Positions 61,712-64,000 of a DNA stretch of 64,000 nucleotides are shown piece by piece. The number at the start of each line of letters is the position of its first letter. The first letter of the stretch is position 1. The stretch spans positions 23,945,491-24,009,490 of the forward strand of contig CM052361.1 of the NCBI GenBank assembly GCA_028551475.1, read 5' to 3'. Origin of the DNA: Casuarina equisetifolia (lineage: Eukaryota; Streptophyta; Magnoliopsida; Fagales; Casuarinaceae). The position numbers and the translations under genes are program-made. The notes beneath the pieces are model-generated. The model saw only the letters and a list, made by a program, of their open reading frames with translations, ran no database searches and was not told the origin of the DNA.

Positions 61712-61818
61712 GCCTGCTCGTCCAGCTTTAATTCATCGTGAATTTGATTATCATCTTCAAGCAAAGCAAAGCTCTCTTTAGTTCTTCCTCAAGTTCTTTC
61801 TAACTTCTGCTTTCCGAT

Positions 61819-62295
61819 ATGTCGCTCATTCCTAGCCTTTTCGGTGGTCGGCGCACCAACGTGTTTGATCCATTTTCTCTAGATGTATGGGATCCCTTTG
61901 ATGGCTTCCTCTCCTCCAGCACTGCCAATGTCCCGACCTCGGCACGCGAAACCTCTGCGTTCGCAAACATGCGAATCGACTGGAAGGAAACCCCGGAGGC
62001 CCATGTCTTCAAGGCCGACCTTCCGGGGCTGAAGAAAGAGGAGGTGAAAGTGGAGGTCGAAGAAGACAGGATTCTGCAGATTAGCGGTGAGAGGAGCAAA
62101 GAGCAGGAGGAGAAGAATGACAAGTGGCACCGCGTGGAAAGAAGCAGCGGGAAGTTCCTCCGTAGGTTCAGGCTGCCGGAGAATGCAAAGATGGATCAGG
62201 TTAAGGCAAGCATGGAGAATGGGGTGCTTACTGTGACTGTTCCTAAGGAGGAGGAGAAGAAGCCAGAGGTGAAGGCCATCGAGATTTCCGGCTAA
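61819..62295 (+). CDS. Class I cytosolic small heat-shock protein, 158 aa (about 18 kDa)
   Basis: An intronless ATP-independent chaperone that forms oligomers and holds unfolding proteins during heat stress. It starts [12 protein letters not shown], the class I consensus, with [16 protein letters not shown] (about 15-30). The alpha-crystallin domain spans about residues 50-143: [55 protein letters not shown] and GVLTVTVPK (135-143). The C-terminal extension has an I-x-I type motif (IEI, 154-156) and ends SG. Length is normal for HSP17-18 class I proteins. There is no targeting peptide, so cytosol/nucleus is expected. The upstream HSE and TATA box indicate heat induction. No lesions are seen. 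Confidence 0.97.
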   Translation: MSLIPSLFGGRRTNVFDPFSLDVWDPFDGFLSSSTANVPTSARETSAFANMRIDWKETPEAHVFKADLPGLKKEEVKVEVEEDRILQISGERSKEQEEKNDKWHRVERSSGKFLRRFRLPENAKMDQVKASMENGVLTVTVPKEEEKKPEVKAIEISG

Positions 62296-63829
62296 GCAAG
62301 ATGTCCTCTAACCCGGAAGCTTTATTTGAAACCTTGGAACTTTTGTTGAAGTCAATCTATGCTGGAAGAAGTTCAGTTTGTTTGTTTGTTTGTCTGTCTG
62401 TCCGTGTGTTTGTAAAAGCTTGACCATGTAAGACTTTGTTGCTTACTCTGAAATAATTGAACGCCGTTTGAGTCTTAATCCAAACCAGGTTTCTGTTGAA
62501 CTCCTTCATCTATTGACAAGAACATGGTATCTCTGCTGGCTATGAACAAGGAATTAAGATCAGAATTAGGACTCAGGAGATGGTAGTTTTGATGCACGTA
62601 ACTCACAAGCTATCCCATTAGTAAGGCAAAGCCACCTCGTTCATCACAGAGAAAAGCAGGAGATTGTGCTACCTTGATCTCTCCATTGGCGGAAATAGGT
62701 GCCAAATGCCAGAAACATCCACCTTCTCATTTTCCAAACAAAGCTCAAAATAAGTCTATAATTTGTGGTTCATAATCTTTTAGATTTATGACAGATCCTG
62801 AGCTCCAGCAGCTGTGCAAGGTTTCTTGCATAGCCCAAATCCATTCAGGTTAGTTTCTTGAAGTCGCCAAGCAAATGGCCCAAGGAACAGTGGAGAATGT
62901 TGGTAGTTGAGCTCCTTTAATCAGATAGGTGCTGATGGAAGTAGAAGGTTATAGAAGAGAATATCTACCCACTGTCTATTTACATCATTAAGAGAAAAGG
63001 AGACATGATTAAAGAAAGACCTCAGAAAGTGCCAGAACATCCTCTTTTTATAATTATTATCATTCTTATCCGGATAAGCAACTAGAATCCTCCTAACTAC
63101 ACAGTGCTCTCCCTACCATCTTTATCGAGAAATTGATTAAAGCTTTCTTTTGGCCCTTAGAAGAAAAACTTAATGTTAGAAACCGCTTGTATGAAGAAGT
63201 ATCTCTATATATAAATAATACAATAGAGGACACATCAGATTTCAACAGTTGAAACCTTAAGTCATTCATCTGTATTCGTTTGGATTACAATCCTATATAA
63301 AACAAACACGTAAAGGTATATTTGGGCGTCTTCCCCACAATAAAGTAAAGCAGGTCATGAAAATTCTTCATTCTAGTTGCCCAGAAAAACATATTTAGCA
63401 GCGACACAAATGTGCCGATGTTATTCAATTTAATTCCAATCATAAACACATACATATTTACATATATACATGTTAACATTTCACAATGCTATCCTCACAT
63501 TGAAGAATAAGTCTCGATGTTCTATGATCTACATACAAAAGCTTGTCAGACTACTCGAGTGCAGCTCCTCTCAAATGGAAATTATCTGCACATTCTAAAG
63601 GCTCAATAGCCAATGATCAAGTGCAACGCAAGGAAGCCAGAGAATCAACCTGGGCTTGCGGAGAGAATATTTTGGTTCTTACTTTTCTTCCAAATCTAGA
63701 AATTCCTTCACATTTTCTAGAATCCCCTCATCGTATTGATTTTTAAATCTCAGACTACTATAGCTTTGCCCTGGACGGAAAAGAGATCGACAAATGAATA
63801 TCATTCCATATATCAATGGTTAGGGATAC
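62296..63829. other. 3' flank of the HSP gene and intergenic stretch
   Basis: Starts with the HSP 3' UTR, including a GTTT/GTCT-rich simple repeat at about 62376-62412. The rest shows no gene I recognise. Minus-strand 3' UTR of the right-edge gene may occupy the last few hundred bases. Confidence 0.5.
62376..62412. repeat. Simple repeat (GTTT/GTCT)n in the HSP 3' UTR
   Basis: 'gtttgtttgtttgt' followed by 'ctgtctgtccgtgtgtttg', about 80 bp after the stop codon. Confidence 0.85.
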
Positions 63830-64000
63830 TCAGAAATGAGAATAGTTCTCTAATATATATTGACCTGGCTGCGACTCAATAACAAGTTGGAACTCAGGAT
63901 ACTTTTTCCAGTTTACCTGAGATAAAAAGAAAACAAAGATAAACTACTTAAATAATTGAACAGAGAGAAGAATCTTGAATCTAGGAACTTACCCATTCAT
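63830..64000 (-). CDS. Probable last two exons of a minus-strand gene entering from the right (partial)
   Basis: At the right edge the minus strand begins with 8 bases ending in a clean donor ('aatgg' then 'gtaagttcc', donor at 63992). A 'tatctcag' acceptor precedes 63916. The segment 63916-63830 is open for 28 codons and ends in TGA. It reads VNWKKYPEFQLVIESQPGQ then YILENYSHF. If the upstream exon ends on a codon boundary, the junction reads ...E-W-V-N-W. The peptide looks like real protein, but I cannot name the family. An alternative donor 'cag' plus 'gtcaat' within it would shorten the exon. Evidence is limited to splice signals and peptide quality. Confidence 0.4.

Noticed and set aside
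61313-61741. Two similar small ORFs upstream of the HSP gene
   Set aside because: They exist twice only because of the 203-bp tandem duplication, and one reads into the HSP promoter. No protein family is recognised.

Overview
The window looks like nuclear DNA of a eudicot plant. It is AT-rich, its genes have several short introns with GT/AG borders, and it carries plant-specific families: plant actin, an XBAT31-type E3 ligase, a SIAMESE-related CDK inhibitor, DUF674 genes, a class I small heat-shock protein and a Ty1/copia element. The protein flavour and the expanded DUF674 cluster make grapevine (Vitis) my best guess. That is recognition, not a search result.

Left part (1-25,000), ordinary gene space. 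A minus-strand gene is cut by the left edge (1-153; probably a USP/U-box 33-like protein). Next are a complete four-exon actin gene (minus, 4742-6673, 377 aa, probable 1.46-kb leader intron), a doubtful small ORF (11823-12203), an SMR-type CDK inhibitor (13548-14021), an At3g17950-like three-exon gene (17200-18444) and an eight-exon ankyrin-RING ligase of the XBAT31 type (minus, 22355-24815, 445 aa). These genes do not form an operon or pathway.

Middle part (26,000-60,300), an accessory region built by duplication. At least six DUF674 copies lie on the plus strand. Two look intact (43051-44029 and 48533-49645), one is frameshifted (33386-34343), two are 5' stubs cut at the same point (47013 and 51048), and one is decayed and split by a Ty1/copia retrotransposon (52987-59162). 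About 3.2-kb and 4-kb tandem blocks explain most of the non-coding sequence around them. Between the first two copies lies a minus-strand FCP1/NIF-type phosphatase pseudogene. Its last exon is separated from the rest by a 3.7-kb plus-strand tandem array of U-box (PUB13/14-type) gene fragments; each unit of about 1.05 kb keeps an exon-intron-exon layout but carries stops. This nested structure is the most unusual thing here.

The copia element (53308-58350) has 352-bp LTRs, a 5-bp target duplication, a primer-binding site and recognisable gag, protease, integrase, RT and RNase H regions. All LTR differences I see are transitions, and the four in-frame stops can all be read as C-to-T changes.

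Right part (60,300-64,000): a class I small HSP gene (61819-62295) with a TATA box, a heat-shock element and a 203-bp tandem duplication in its promoter region, and then the probable last exon of a minus-strand gene running off the right edge.

All homology statements are from memory of the families and by-eye alignment. No database search was possible.
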